Part shown: positions 47,645 through 56,692 of the stretch, one piece after another
Layout: the number at the start of each line of letters is the position of its first letter
Position numbering within the stretch: the stretch's first letter is position 1
Assembly (NCBI GenBank): GCA_938091335.1
Contig: CALLJG010000005.1
Span: 248,001 to 312,000 of the forward strand
Source: an uncultured Thermodesulfobacterium sp.
GTDB lineage: Bacteria > Desulfobacterota > Thermodesulfobacteria > Thermodesulfobacteriales > Thermodesulfobacteriaceae
Length of the DNA stretch: 64,000 bases
Reading direction: 5' to 3'
Position numbers and translations under genes: made by a program
Notes under the pieces: model-generated
The model's input: only the letters and a program-made list of their open reading frames with translations
Database searches by the model: none
Told to the model about the DNA's origin: nothing

Positions 47645-48556
47645 ATGACAAAGAAAAAAATAATTGAAAAAATATTAGAATTAAAGAAAAAAAGAAAAGC
47701 CATTATTCTTGCTCATAATTATCAACCTCCTGAGATTCAAGATATAGCTGATTTAAGGGGAGACTCATTGGAATTAAGTCTTAAGGCAAGTAAAACCGAT
47801 GCAGAGGTTATAGTGTTTTGTGGTGTTTTTTTTATGGCAGAAACTGCAAAAATTGTATCTCCTAACAAAAAAGTTATTCTTCCTGTTATTGATGTTCCTT
47901 GTGAAATGGCAGATATGATTACTCCTGAAGATGTAATAACCTTAAAAAATAAATATCCAAATGCTCCTATAGTTACTTATGTAAATTCAAAAGCTGAAAT
48001 AAAAGCTTTAAGTGACCTTTGTTGCACCTCTGCTAATGCAGTAAAAGTAGTAGGAACTTTAAAAGAGAAAACAATAATTATGCTTCCTGATATGAACTTA
48101 GCAAGATATACTCAGAGGTTTTATACTGATAAAAAAATAATATATTTCGATGGATTTTGCCCTTTTCATCACATATTACTTCCTGAAGAAGTAATAAAAA
48201 CCAAAGAGAAATATCCTTCTGCAGTTTTTATTGCTCACCCAGAATGTCGCCCAGAAGTAATAGATCTTGCAGAATATGTAGCTTCAACAAGTGGAATGAT
48301 AAAACTTGCTAAACAACTTCCTTATAAAGAATTCATTATAGGAACTGAAGTAGGCCTTCTTTACCCTTTAAAGAAAGAAAACCCTGATAAAATCTTTTAT
48401 CATCCCTCTCCAGAAAAAATGGTGTGTCCCTCAATGAAAAAAATCTCATTAGAACATGTTTTTAATGCTTTAGAAAATTTGGAATTTGAAATAAATCTTC
48501 CTGAGGAAACCATAAAAAAAGCTTACAATGCTGTTAAAAAAATGTTAATCTTATAA
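47645..48556 (+). CDS. nadA: Quinolinate synthase A
   Basis: [4Fe-4S] enzyme forming quinolinate from iminoaspartate and dihydroxyacetone phosphate in NAD synthesis. It has 303 residues. Seen: ILAHNYQPPEIQDIADLRGDSLELS (residues ~20-44), VFCGVFFMAETAKI, CCTSANAV, FIAHPECRPEV and the third-cluster cysteine region HPSPEKMVCPSMKKI. nadB and nadC are not adjacent. Confidence 0.96.
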   Translation: MTKKKIIEKILELKKKRKAIILAHNYQPPEIQDIADLRGDSLELSLKASKTDAEVIVFCGVFFMAETAKIVSPNKKVILPVIDVPCEMADMITPEDVITLKNKYPNAPIVTYVNSKAEIKALSDLCCTSANAVKVVGTLKEKTIIMLPDMNLARYTQRFYTDKKIIYFDGFCPFHHILLPEEVIKTKEKYPSAVFIAHPECRPEVIDLAEYVASTSGMIKLAKQLPYKEFIIGTEVGLLYPLKKENPDKIFYHPSPEKMVCPSMKKISLEHVFNALENLEFEINLPEETIKKAYNAVKKMLIL

Positions 48557-49010
48557 CCTTATAAAGCTAACTGATAATCTCTTATTAGGTTCTATAAAGT
48601 TTAGTTGGGGAGAAAAAAACAACTTAAAGCTTTATCCACCAAAGGATTCACCTCTTTCGACAATTATAAGAAAACCAAAGTCACACATAGTCATTTTATA
48701 AGGAAATTCGGAGATTCTCCATAGAAAGGTTTTTAGAAAAAAATTCACATCTGCTTGCTTTATCTCAGTGAAGACAACTACAAAACCAGTCATACCATAT
48801 CCCCAAATAAGAGTTTGCTTTTAAATCAATAAAATACACAAAAACAGAAAGATCTGTTAAATCAAAAAGAAATAGCTTTTATATCTATAATATGCTTAGT
48901 GTGATTTATATCATAAAAGGTGACTGTGAGACCACTTTTTACTAAAAAAATTAGAAACAAGAAGTATGAAGTCATTTCTATAAAAAGCTCGGTCTTTTTA
49001 TTGTCAATAA
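48557..49010 (-). pseudogene. Possible decayed coding sequence (transposase-like remnant?)
   Basis: This is the only long stretch without an intact gene. Read on the minus strand, three overlapping open segments in different frames form a plausible broken protein. Part one is 48905-49010 (includes EMTSYFLFLIFLVKSGL); part two is about 48790-48890 (LFDLTDLSVFVYFIDLKAN). Part three is about 48632-48820 (LIWGYGMTGFVVVFTEIK... to ...ISEFPYKMTMCDFGF). After a further frame change a short FFSPQLNFIEPNKR-like stretch follows, ending near 48551. The last piece faintly recalls the YSPxLNPIE signature of IS630-type transposases. No terminal repeats were found. The frames could be chance in AT-rich DNA. 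Confidence 0.3.
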
Positions 49011-49023
49011 TATCTTAATCCTC

Positions 49024-49052
49024 TTGACAAAAATCCCAAAAAGGATTTTATT
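49024..49052 (+). promoter_or_regulatory. Candidate promoter of the zapB-zapA unit
   Basis: A perfect TTGACA at 49024-49029 with a weak -10 (TTTATT, 49047-49052) after 17 bases, 35 bases upstream of the zapB-like start. Confidence 0.4.
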
Positions 49053-49086
49053 TTAAATAAAATTTTACTTATTAATGGAGGAACTA

Positions 49087-49305
49087 ATGGATTTTCAAGA
49101 TATTGCAAATTTAGAGGAAAAAATTGATGCTCTTATTTCATTAATAACGCAATTAAAGATTGAAAAAGAAGAATTGATAAACAGGCTTAAAAAAAGAGAA
49201 GAAGAAAATGCTAAACTTTTAGAAGAAATAAATAGGAGGGAAGAGGAAAGGAAAATTATAAAAGAACGAATTGGCAGTTTAATAGAAAAACTCTCCCAAA
49301 TATAG
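49087..49305 (+). CDS. ZapB-like coiled-coil cell-division protein
   Basis: It has 72 residues, a single predicted coiled coil over nearly its whole length (MDFQDIANLEEKIDALISL, then heptads of Leu/Ile among Lys and Glu). ZapB is a small coiled-coil partner of ZapA, and zapA follows by 10 bases. An ATG at 49075 is also in frame. GGAGG at 49077-49081 lies 5 bases before the ATG at 49087, so the latter is chosen. The identity rests on structure and neighbour; sequence alone cannot settle it. Confidence 0.7.
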   Translation: MDFQDIANLEEKIDALISLITQLKIEKEELINRLKKREEENAKLLEEINRREEERKIIKERIGSLIEKLSQI

Positions 49306-49315
49306 GCTTTTAAAA

Positions 49316-49639
49316 ATGCAAAAAGCTAAAGAGATAAGTTTTGAATTTTTGGGACAAACTTTTTTCTTCCGGTCTTTTATTCCGGAAGAAGAAGTAAAGG
49401 AGGTTTTAAAATATTTAGAACAAAAAAAAGAAGAAATAGAAAGTTTTAAAAAGGTTCCTACATTTAAGTTGGCTATCTGGCTTCTTTTACAGGTAGCATA
49501 TGATTATATAAAAATAAAAAAAGAAAAAGAACTTTTGGAAAGGAGTTTAAAAACTCAGATTAACAAAGTGGGAGAGTTTTTAGAAAAAGCAAGAATTTCC
49601 TGGGGTGTTAGTGGTGAGAAAAATGACCTGCCAAGCTAA
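49316..49639 (+). CDS. zapA: Cell-division protein ZapA
   Basis: Stabiliser of FtsZ protofilaments. It has 107 residues: an N-terminal beta segment (EISFEFLGQTFFFRSFIPEEE) and a C-terminal coiled coil (EKELLERSLKTQINKV), the ZapA layout. In many bacteria the 6S RNA gene follows zapA, as the structure at 49600-49776 suggests here. The last dozen codons overlap that structure. Confidence 0.82.
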   Translation: MQKAKEISFEFLGQTFFFRSFIPEEEVKEVLKYLEQKKEEIESFKKVPTFKLAIWLLLQVAYDYIKIKKEKELLERSLKTQINKVGEFLEKARISWGVSGEKNDLPS

Positions 49640-49776
49640 CATTTACTCAATAATAGGGCAAGGTGGTTCTAGGGCTTTTTTGCTCTTTATAGAGCGTCAA
49701 AGGCTTACTAGACCCCACCCTAAAAGTTATTTTAATAAAGCTTTGAGCAGGCATTTCCCACGGCACCCTGGGGCTT
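49600..49776 (+). ncRNA. ssrS: 6S RNA-like structured RNA
   Basis: Probable regulator of RNA polymerase. The region folds by eye as one long interrupted hairpin. GGGTG (49603-49607) pairs with CACCC (49764-49768) and GTGG (49611-49614) with CCAC (49758-49761). AATG..CCTGC (49622-49631) pairs with GCAGG.CATT (49747-49755). Then comes a large AT-rich central bubble. GGTGG..TCTAG pairs with CTAGA..CCACC (about 49662-49717), and an apical hairpin GCTCT-TTAT-AGAGC follows (49682-49695). A central bubble within a long helix, ~175 bases, just after zapA, is the 6S pattern. The 5' part overlaps the zapA stop (49637-49639). T-run at 49774-49778. Confidence 0.68.
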
Positions 49777-49850
49777 TTTATATTCTATAAATTTCTTTTC
49801 CTTTTCCCTCCTAAAATTTTTAATAGTTTAAATTAAAGGGGAGGAAAATT

Positions 49851-51416
49851 ATGAATTTTCTTTTTTTAGGAATCATTATAGGGATTTTTATTGGAATTCT
49901 TTTAAGCTTTCTCTACTTTTTTATTCAAAAGAAGAAAGAATTAGAAGCTAAAAAAACTGCAGAAGAAATAATTAAAGAATCTCAAAGAAAAGCTCAAGAA
50001 ATTTTAGAGAAAGCGGAAAGTGAAGCTAAATTAAAAATTCAACAAGCAAAAATCCAAATAAAAGAACAACTTTTAATTGAAAAACAGAATTTAGAAAGAG
50101 AATTTGAAAAAAGATTAAAAGAAGTTTCTTTAAAAGAAGAAAGACTTGTTCAAAAGGAAGAAACCCTTATTAAAAAAGAGGAACTTTTAGAAAAAAAACT
50201 AAAAGAGGTAGAAGAAATCAAAGCGCTGATAGAAAACGAAAAAAAACAAGTAGATGAAATTTTAAACAAGGCTAAAGAAGAATTAGAAAAAATATCAGGT
50301 CTTTCTGAAAAAGAAGCAAAGGAATTATTATTTAAAAAATTGGAAGAGGAATTGATTGAAGAAAAAGCCAAGTTTTTAATGAAATTAGAAAATGAAATAA
50401 AAGATGAAGCTAAGAGAAAGTCTCAAGAAATCTTAGCTTATACCATTTCAAAAGCTGCTATTCCTTTTGTTACAGAAAAAACAGTATCAGTGGTACAACT
50501 TCCTAATGAAGAAATGAAAGGAAGAATAATTGGAAGGGAAGGAAGAAATATAAGAACTTTTGAAACATTAACTGGGGTTGATCTTTTAATAGATGATACT
50601 CCTGAAGTTGTTGTTTTATCTTGTTTAGACCCATTGAGAAGAGAAGTGGCCCGTATTGCTTTAGAAAGACTTGTTGCAGACGGTAGGATTCATCCTACTA
50701 GAATTGAAGAAATAATAAGACAGGTAGAAGAGGAAATGGAACAACATTTAGCAGAAGTAGGTGAAAAAGCCTGTTTTGAATTGGGAATTTATGGTTTACA
50801 TCCTGAACTTATTAAATTAATTGGGAAACTTAAATTTAGAACAAGCTATAGTCAAAATGTATTGCAACATTCTATTGAAACCGCTATAATTTGTGGAGCT
50901 TTAGCAGGAGAATTAGGACTGGATGCAAAAAAAGCCAAAAGAGCTGCTCTTCTTCATGATATAGGAAAGGCTGCTTCATATGAGGTAGAAGGACCTCATG
51001 CACTTATAGGAGCTGAAATAGCAAGAAAATATGGAGAGGAAGAAGAAATTGTAAATGCTATAGCATCTCATCACGAAGATATTCCTATAACTACTATATT
51101 AGGGATTATTTTACAAATCTCTGATGCTATCTCAGGAGCAAGACCAGGAGCAAGAAGGGAATTACTTGAAGCTTATATAAAAAGAATAAAAGAACTTGAA
51201 AGAATAGCTTTATCCTTTGAAGGAGTAGAAAAAGCTTTTGCTATCCAAGCTGGAAGAGAAATAAGAGTAATTGTAGATGATAAAAAAATAAGTGATGAAA
51301 AAGCCTATCTTTTGGCTCGTGATATTGCTCAAAAAATTGAAAAAGAATTGACTTATCCAGGAATAATAAGAGTTACTGTAATAAGAGAAACAAGAGTTAT
51401 TGAATATGCAAAATAA
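49851..51416 (+). CDS. rny: Ribonuclease Y
   Basis: Membrane-anchored endoribonuclease initiating mRNA decay. It has 521 residues: an N-terminal membrane helix (about 1-24), a long coiled coil (about 28-190), a KH domain ([22 protein letters not shown]) and an HD domain ([11 protein letters not shown]). The C-terminal region is typical. GGGGAGG precedes the ATG. The downstream ymdB overlaps it. Confidence 0.97.
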   Translation: MNFLFLGIIIGIFIGILLSFLYFFIQKKKELEAKKTAEEIIKESQRKAQEILEKAESEAKLKIQQAKIQIKEQLLIEKQNLEREFEKRLKEVSLKEERLVQKEETLIKKEELLEKKLKEVEEIKALIENEKKQVDEILNKAKEELEKISGLSEKEAKELLFKKLEEELIEEKAKFLMKLENEIKDEAKRKSQEILAYTISKAAIPFVTEKTVSVVQLPNEEMKGRIIGREGRNIRTFETLTGVDLLIDDTPEVVVLSCLDPLRREVARIALERLVADGRIHPTRIEEIIRQVEEEMEQHLAEVGEKACFELGIYGLHPELIKLIGKLKFRTSYSQNVLQHSIETAIICGALAGELGLDAKKAKRAALLHDIGKAASYEVEGPHALIGAEIARKYGEEEEIVNAIASHHEDIPITTILGIILQISDAISGARPGARRELLEAYIKRIKELERIALSFEGVEKAFAIQAGREIRVIVDDKKISDEKAYLLARDIAQKIEKELTYPGIIRVTVIRETRVIEYAK

Positions 51417-52191
51417 AATAAAAATAATTTTTTTAGGTGATATTGTAGGAAGTTCTGGAAGAAAAGCTTTAAAAATCCTTTTACCCCAGTTATTAAAAAT
51501 TTATCAAGGAGATTTTATAATAGCTAATGCAGAAAATGCTGCAGGAGGTTATGGATTAACTGAAAGTATTGCTGAGGAACTTTTTTCTTATGGATTAGAC
51601 ATTCTCACTTCAGGGAACCATATATGGAAAAAAGAATTTTTTCCTTATCTTCAAAAAACTGAAAGGGTTTTAAGACCTGCTAATTATGGGGAAGGTGCTC
51701 CTGGTAAAGGATGGACAATATATACTAAAAATAATATAAAATTAGGAGTAATAAATTTAGAGGGAAGAATCTTTATGAAAGCTTTGGAAAACCCCCTTTT
51801 GATTGGAATAAAGCTTGTTGAAAAAATATCTAAGGAAACTCCTTTTATAATAGTTGACTTTCATGCTGAAGCTACTTCAGAAAAATTAGCTTTAGGTTAC
51901 TTTTTAGACGGCTTAGTTTCTGCTATTATAGGTACTCATACTCATGTTCAGACTTCTGATGAGGGGATTTTACCAAAAGGCACTGCTTATATAACTGATG
52001 TAGGAATGTGCGGAGCTGTAGAAAGTATATTAGGAATGAAAATAGATCAAGTAGTGGAAATGTATATTAATATGGTTCCTAGAAAATTAGAAGTGGAAAA
52101 AAATGGAAAATTAAAGATAGAAGGGGTGTTCTTGGAAATAAAGGAAGATGGAAAGGCCAATTTAATAGAAAAATTTAGATTAATTACCTAA
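51406..52191 (+). CDS. YmdB-type metallophosphoesterase
   Basis: Calcineurin-like phosphoesterase of the TIGR00282/YmdB family; the Bacillus member cleaves cyclic nucleotides. It has 261 residues from the ATG at 51406. Motifs are [43 protein letters not shown] and [11 protein letters not shown]. The start overlaps the rny end by 11 bases; an earlier TTG at 51400 is less likely. rny-ymdB pairing is common in bacteria. Confidence 0.92.
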   Translation: MQNKIKIIFLGDIVGSSGRKALKILLPQLLKIYQGDFIIANAENAAGGYGLTESIAEELFSYGLDILTSGNHIWKKEFFPYLQKTERVLRPANYGEGAPGKGWTIYTKNNIKLGVINLEGRIFMKALENPLLIGIKLVEKISKETPFIIVDFHAEATSEKLALGYFLDGLVSAIIGTHTHVQTSDEGILPKGTAYITDVGMCGAVESILGMKIDQVVEMYINMVPRKLEVEKNGKLKIEGVFLEIKEDGKANLIEKFRLIT

Positions 52192-52192
52192 G

Positions 52193-52684
52193 TTACTTAT
52201 GATGCTTTTTCCACCATTTTTTAAATAATTGTTTTTTTAGAGGGGAAAGTCTATCAATAAATAAAATACCATCTAAGTGATCATATTCGTGCTGAAAAAC
52301 TATTGCTTCAAGTCCTTCTAATTCCCTTTCAAAAATTTTTCCTTCTAAATCATAAGCTCTGATATAAAGCTTATTGAATCTTTTTACTTTTGCATAATAT
52401 CCGGGAACACTTAAACAGCCTTCTTCATAAATTATAGAACCTTCAGCTTCAAGTATTTCAGGATTAATATAAATTTCTAATTTATTTTTTCCTTCTTTTT
52501 GAGAAGCATCCATTATAAAAAATCTTTTAAGAATACCTACTTGATTAGCAGCAAGACCAAGTCCTTTAACTTTATACATAGTTTCAGCCATTTTTTTTAT
52601 AATTTTCTTTAAATCTTCATCTATATTATTAACAGGCTCAGCTTTTTCTTTTAAAGCCGGATGTCCAAAAATAAGAATATCCAT
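52193..52684 (-). CDS. def: Peptide deformylase
   Basis: Removes the formyl group from new proteins. It has 163 residues with all three motifs: GLAANQVGI (GxGLAAxQ), EGCLSVPG (Cys metal ligand) and QHEYDHLDG (His ligands and catalytic Glu). It follows fabG by 17 bases on the minus strand and converges on ymdB. Confidence 0.97.
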   Translation of the reverse strand: MDILIFGHPALKEKAEPVNNIDEDLKKIIKKMAETMYKVKGLGLAANQVGILKRFFIMDASQKEGKNKLEIYINPEILEAEGSIIYEEGCLSVPGYYAKVKRFNKLYIRAYDLEGKIFERELEGLEAIVFQHEYDHLDGILFIDRLSPLKKQLFKKWWKKHHK

Positions 52685-52701
52685 AATTCATTCCTTAATA
52701 T

Positions 52702-53451
52702 TTAATTTCTGTAAAGTCCTCCGTTTATATGAAAAACACATCCCGTAATATAACTTCCTTTTTCACTTGCTAAAAAACTTGCTAAATAAGCTACCTCTTC
52801 AGGAAGACCTCCTCTTTTTAAAGGAATTTTTTCTAAAAAGGCATCTTTTACCTTTTCGGGAAGATTAGCTGTCATGTCTGTTTCTATATAACCAGGAGCA
52901 ATTACATTTACTGTGATATTTCTATTTGCTACTTCCAAAGCTAAAGACTTCGAAAAACCTATAATTCCTGCTTTAGCAGCTGAATAATTAGTTTGACCCA
53001 CATTTCCTGTAAAAGCTACTACTGAAGATATATTAATAATCCTGCCCCATCTTTCCTTTATCATCATGGGAAGTACTGCATGAGTTACATAAAAAACTGA
53101 ATATAAATTAGTTTTAATAACACTATCCCAATCATCTTCTCTCATTCTAATAAATAGAGAGTCTTTCACAATTCCTGCATTATTTACTAATATATCAATT
53201 TTACCTATAGTTTCTTCAATTTCTTTAATCTTTTTCTTAACTTCTTCAGAATTGGCTACATCAAATTTTGCTAAATAAGCTTTTCTACCTAATTTTTTTA
53301 TTTGTTCAGCTAATTCTTTTGCTTTTTCTTCAGAACTTTTATAATTGATAATTACCTCAGCACCTTCTTTAGCAAATTCATAGGCTATAGCCTTTCCTAT
53401 ACCCCTTGATGCTCCTGTCACCAAAGCAATTTTCCCAGTAAGGTCACCCAT
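52702..53451 (-). CDS. fabG: 3-oxoacyl-[ACP] reductase
   Basis: NADPH-dependent short-chain dehydrogenase of fatty acid synthesis. It has 249 residues: TGASRGIGKAIA cofactor motif, NNAGIVKDSLFIRM, catalytic Ser-Tyr-Lys (NISSVVAF..., YSAAKAGIIGFSK) and the C-terminal GSYITGCVFHINGG. No other fab genes adjoin. The NNAGIxxD-LxxRM signature supports FabG over other SDRs. Confidence 0.92.
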   Translation of the reverse strand: MGDLTGKIALVTGASRGIGKAIAYEFAKEGAEVIINYKSSEEKAKELAEQIKKLGRKAYLAKFDVANSEEVKKKIKEIEETIGKIDILVNNAGIVKDSLFIRMREDDWDSVIKTNLYSVFYVTHAVLPMMIKERWGRIINISSVVAFTGNVGQTNYSAAKAGIIGFSKSLALEVANRNITVNVIAPGYIETDMTANLPEKVKDAFLEKIPLKRGGLPEEVAYLASFLASEKGSYITGCVFHINGGLYRN

Positions 53452-53491
53452 TTTTTTCCTTCTTAAAAATTTTAAAAAATATTTTAAATTT

Positions 53492-53519
53492 ATTTTAAAT
53501 AAGTTTTTATTATTGACAA
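53492..53519 (-). promoter_or_regulatory. Candidate promoter of fabG-def, sharing its -35 with the por promoter
   Basis: Minus strand TTGTCA (53514-53519), 16-base spacer, TAAAAT (53492-53497), 40 bases before fabG. Its -35 overlaps that of the divergent por promoter by five bases. Confidence 0.5.
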
Positions 53520-53540
53520 TTATTTTGGGTATGCTATTTT
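53513..53540 (+). promoter_or_regulatory. Candidate promoter of the porGDAB operon
   Basis: TTGACA (53513-53518), 16-base spacer, TATTTT (53535-53540), about 38 bases before porG. GGAGG follows at about 53567, directly ahead of the start. Confidence 0.6.
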
Positions 53541-53577
53541 AAAAAAACTTTAAGCTCTGGCTTTTGGAGGTATCTTA

Positions 53578-54129
53578 ATGACTGAGATAAGACTTCATGG
53601 AAGAGGAGGACAAGGAGTAGTTACCTCAGCTGAATTAATCGCAATAGCAGCTATTAATGAAGGAAAATATGCTCAAGCTTTTCCAAGTTTTGGGGCAGAA
53701 AGAAGAGGAGCTCCTGTTCAAGCTTTTGTAAGAATTGATACTAAAAGGATTCGTACCAGAGAAAAGATTTATCATCCAGATGTAGTCTTAGTACTTGATC
53801 CAACCCTTCCTAAACTTATTAAAATTACTGATGGATTAAAAAAGAAAGGAACAGTTATATTAAATTCTTATCTTTCAGAAAAAGAAATAAAAAAGATTTT
53901 AGGAAATTACAATGGAAGGTTAGCTATAGTTGATGCTACCAAAATTGCTATCGAAGAAATAGGTTTCCCCATTACTAACACCACCATGTTAGGGGCTTTC
54001 ATTAAGGCTACAGGACTTATAGAAGCAAAATATATGGAAGAAGCTTTAAGAGAAAGATTTGGCAAACTTGCTGAAAAAAACATAAAAGCTTTTCATAGAG
54101 CTTTAGAAGAAACAAAGATTTTTGAATAG
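53578..54129 (+). CDS. porG: Pyruvate:ferredoxin oxidoreductase, gamma subunit
   Basis: Gamma subunit of a four-subunit 2-oxoacid:ferredoxin oxidoreductase that interconverts pyruvate and acetyl-CoA + CO2 with ferredoxin. It has 183 residues: EIRLHGRGGQGVVTSAELIA at the start, then QAFPSFGAERRGAPVQAFVR, both diagnostic. First gene of porG-porD-porA-porB. The pyruvate assignment over 2-oxoisovalerate or 2-oxoglutarate rests on overall resemblance and complex layout. Confidence 0.93.
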   Translation: MTEIRLHGRGGQGVVTSAELIAIAAINEGKYAQAFPSFGAERRGAPVQAFVRIDTKRIRTREKIYHPDVVLVLDPTLPKLIKITDGLKKKGTVILNSYLSEKEIKKILGNYNGRLAIVDATKIAIEEIGFPITNTTMLGAFIKATGLIEAKYMEEALRERFGKLAEKNIKAFHRALEETKIFE

Positions 54130-54139
54130 GAAGTATATT

Positions 54140-54436
54140 ATGCCAAAAGAAGAAGGACTTATTAGTTGGAAAAAATTAGCACCTGGAATGGCTATTTTAA
54201 AACCTGGAAATTCTGTTGAATTTAAAACTGGTGACTGGAGAGCTTTTAGACCAATTCTTGATAAAGAAAAATGTATAAAGTGTGGTTTATGTTATGTCTT
54301 TTGTCCAGATCTTTGTTATGAAAAAGATGAGGAAGGATATTATATATCTAATCTTTATTATTGTAAGGGTTGCGGAATATGTGCCCAAAATTGTCCTAGA
54401 GGGGCTATTACTATGGTATTAGAGGAGGAGATTTAA
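54140..54436 (+). CDS. porD: Pyruvate:ferredoxin oxidoreductase, delta (ferredoxin) subunit
   Basis: Electron-carrying subunit with two [4Fe-4S] clusters. It has 98 residues: CIKCGLCYVFCPDLC and [14 protein letters not shown] supply eight ligands. A TTG at 54122 is also in frame, overlapping porG. The ATG at 54140 is preceded by AGGAAG and gives the usual N terminus (MPKEEGLISWKKL). Confidence 0.93.
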   Translation: MPKEEGLISWKKLAPGMAILKPGNSVEFKTGDWRAFRPILDKEKCIKCGLCYVFCPDLCYEKDEEGYYISNLYYCKGCGICAQNCPRGAITMVLEEEI

Positions 54437-54438
54437 AA

Positions 54439-55662
54439 ATGAAAAAAAAATTGATTAGAGAAGTTTCATTAGAGGAAGCTAAAGCTTTAAAAATAAGAAA
54501 AAAAGTTGCAAAGGAGGTTTCTGTCGCTATAGCAGATGCAGTAGCTCAATGCAAGGTGGATGTAATTTCAGCTTATCCAATTACACCACAAACTCATATA
54601 GTGGAATACTTATCAGAACTTGTAAACAATGGAGAACTTGAGTCAGAATATATACCTGTTGAATCAGAACATGCTGCTATGAGTGCCTGTATTGGAGCTT
54701 CAGCAGCTGGAGCAAGAACTTTTACTGCTACTTCTTCTCAAGGACTTCTTTTTATGTACGAAGTTCTTTTTATAGCCTCTGCATTAAGACTTCCTATAGT
54801 TATGGTAATTGCTAATCGTTCTATATCTGCTCCTATTAGCATATGGAATGATCATTCAGATGTGATGACTATGAGAGATTCAGGATGGATACAATTCTTT
54901 GCAGAAAATGGTCAAGAAGCAGTAGATCTTATATATCACTCTTATAGAATTGCAGAAAAGTCTTTATTTCCGGTAGCTATTAATATTGATGGTTTCATAC
55001 TTACTCATGTAATTGAGCCTGTAGAATTTTTAGATCAAGAACTTGTAGATAAATATGTGCCTCATCTCAAAATGAACTACAAATTAGACCCCAAAAAACC
55101 TGTAACTATGGGAGCAATAGGAGTTCCAGAAATATATACTGAGGCTAAAAAAGCTCAGGATGAAGCTTTCAATTCTTCTTATAAAATAATAATCAATGCT
55201 TGGAAAGAATTTGAAAAATTAACTGGAAAAAGATACCAACCTGTTGAAATTTATAAAATGGAAGATGCAGAGGTTGCTCTTGTAATAATGGGAAGTCTTA
55301 CTGAAACAGCTATGAATGCAGTTGACCTTTTAAGGGATGAAGGCAAAAAAGTTGGTCTTTTAAGATTAAGACTTTGGAGACCTTTTCCTTTAAGAGATTT
55401 TATAAAAGCTATAGGAAAAGTTAAAGCTATAGGAGTTGTAGATAGAGCAGTAAGTCACGGTGCAACAGGTGGTCCTGTAGGAATTGAAGTACGTTCAGCT
55501 CTTTATCAATCTAATAAAAGACCAAAAATTGTAAATTTTATAGCAGGCCTTTCTGGAAGAGATGTAACAGTTGAAGACTTTATTGAACTTTTTGAAAGAA
55601 CTTATCATGCAATAAAAACAAAACCTACATTTTCTTACAAAATTTATGGAGTAAAGGAGTAA
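54439..55662 (+). CDS. porA: Pyruvate:ferredoxin oxidoreductase, alpha subunit
   Basis: It has 407 residues and contains the pyrophosphate-side thiamine domain and the domain II/III parts: AYPITPQTHIVEYLSELV, EYIPVESEHAAMSACIGASAAGART, SSQGLLFMYEVLFIASALRLP and WNDHSDVMTMRDSGW. It follows porD by 2 bases with GGAGGAG inside the porD end as Shine-Dalgarno. Confidence 0.95.
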   Translation: MKKKLIREVSLEEAKALKIRKKVAKEVSVAIADAVAQCKVDVISAYPITPQTHIVEYLSELVNNGELESEYIPVESEHAAMSACIGASAAGARTFTATSSQGLLFMYEVLFIASALRLPIVMVIANRSISAPISIWNDHSDVMTMRDSGWIQFFAENGQEAVDLIYHSYRIAEKSLFPVAINIDGFILTHVIEPVEFLDQELVDKYVPHLKMNYKLDPKKPVTMGAIGVPEIYTEAKKAQDEAFNSSYKIIINAWKEFEKLTGKRYQPVEIYKMEDAEVALVIMGSLTETAMNAVDLLRDEGKKVGLLRLRLWRPFPLRDFIKAIGKVKAIGVVDRAVSHGATGGPVGIEVRSALYQSNKRPKIVNFIAGLSGRDVTVEDFIELFERTYHAIKTKPTFSYKIYGVKE

Positions 55663-55666
55663 AATT

Positions 55667-56689
55667 ATGAGACCAGAATTACAAAATTTTAAAGGTTTTA
55701 ATTTAAAAAACCTTCCTGAATTTGATGGATTTGCTCCTGGACATAGAGCTTGTCAAGGATGTGGAACAGTATTACCCCTAAAATTAGCATTAAAAGTATT
55801 GGGACCTAATACAATTGCTGTTTCAGCTACTGGATGTATGGAAATTATTTCAAGCCCTTTTCCTTATACTTCCTGGAGGATACCCTGGATACATGTAGCT
55901 TTCGAAAACTCAGCTTCAGTGGCTTCTGGAATTGAATCAGCTATAAAAGTTTTAAAAAAGAAAGGCAAAATTTCCAAGAAAGAAAAAATAAATATAGTGG
56001 TCTTTGCAGGAGATGGAGCTACCTTTGATATAGGACTTCAATTTCTTTCTGGAGCATTAGAAAGAGGGCATGATTTTATTTATATTTGCCTTGACAACGA
56101 AGCTTATATGAATACAGGTGTACAAAGATCAGGTGCAACCCCTTTTGGAGCTCACACAACTACAAGTCCAAGTGGTAAAGTTATTAAAGGAAATGTAACC
56201 TGGAAAAAAAATATTATGGGAATAGTAGTGGCTCACAACATACCTTATGCAGCAACTGCAAATCCTGCTTATCCTATCGATCTTATGAATAAAGTTAAAA
56301 AGGCTTCCTTAATTAAAGGACCCACTTTTATCCATGTATTTTCACCGTGTCCAACTGGTTGGGGCTGTAAAAGTGAAGATAGTATTTTAATTGCTAAATT
56401 AGCAGTAGAAACCAGAATATTTCCTCTTTATGAAGTAATAGACGGAAAATACATTATTAACAAATTGGTAGGACATATTTCTGCAAAGAAAGATCTGCTT
56501 GGAAAATATGGAGAATATGTATTAAAAAAAAAAGTTAGTCCCAAAAAACCTGTAGAAGAGTATTTAAAATTACAAAGAAGATTTAGGCACTTAACTCCAG
56601 AGCAAATTGAATTTATTCAGAAAAAAGTAGATGAAGAATATGAAAAGCTGGTCAAACTTTCTCAAATTTTTGGAATTGAAGAAGAATGA
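55667..56689 (+). CDS. porB: Pyruvate:ferredoxin oxidoreductase, beta subunit
   Basis: Thiamine-pyrophosphate and [4Fe-4S] subunit. It has 340 residues: GHRACQGCGTVLPLK, SATGCMEI, FAGDGATFDIGLQFLSGALERG (TPP motif GDG...), LDNEAYMNTGVQRSGATP and SPCPTGWGCKSED (cluster ligand). It completes the four-subunit enzyme. A tRNA-Gly gene follows 46 bases later with its own promoter. Confidence 0.95.
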   Translation: MRPELQNFKGFNLKNLPEFDGFAPGHRACQGCGTVLPLKLALKVLGPNTIAVSATGCMEIISSPFPYTSWRIPWIHVAFENSASVASGIESAIKVLKKKGKISKKEKINIVVFAGDGATFDIGLQFLSGALERGHDFIYICLDNEAYMNTGVQRSGATPFGAHTTTSPSGKVIKGNVTWKKNIMGIVVAHNIPYAATANPAYPIDLMNKVKKASLIKGPTFIHVFSPCPTGWGCKSEDSILIAKLAVETRIFPLYEVIDGKYIINKLVGHISAKKDLLGKYGEYVLKKKVSPKKPVEEYLKLQRRFRHLTPEQIEFIQKKVDEEYEKLVKLSQIFGIEEE

Positions 56690-56692
56690 TTA

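Noticed and set aside
48557-49086. CRISPR array or riboswitch in the gene-less gap
   Set aside because: No regularly spaced repeats are present and no known riboswitch core was recognised ahead of a gene.
49605-49790. 61-residue plus-strand frame after zapA
   Set aside because: It covers the 6S-like RNA structure, has no ribosome-binding site and no protein-like composition.
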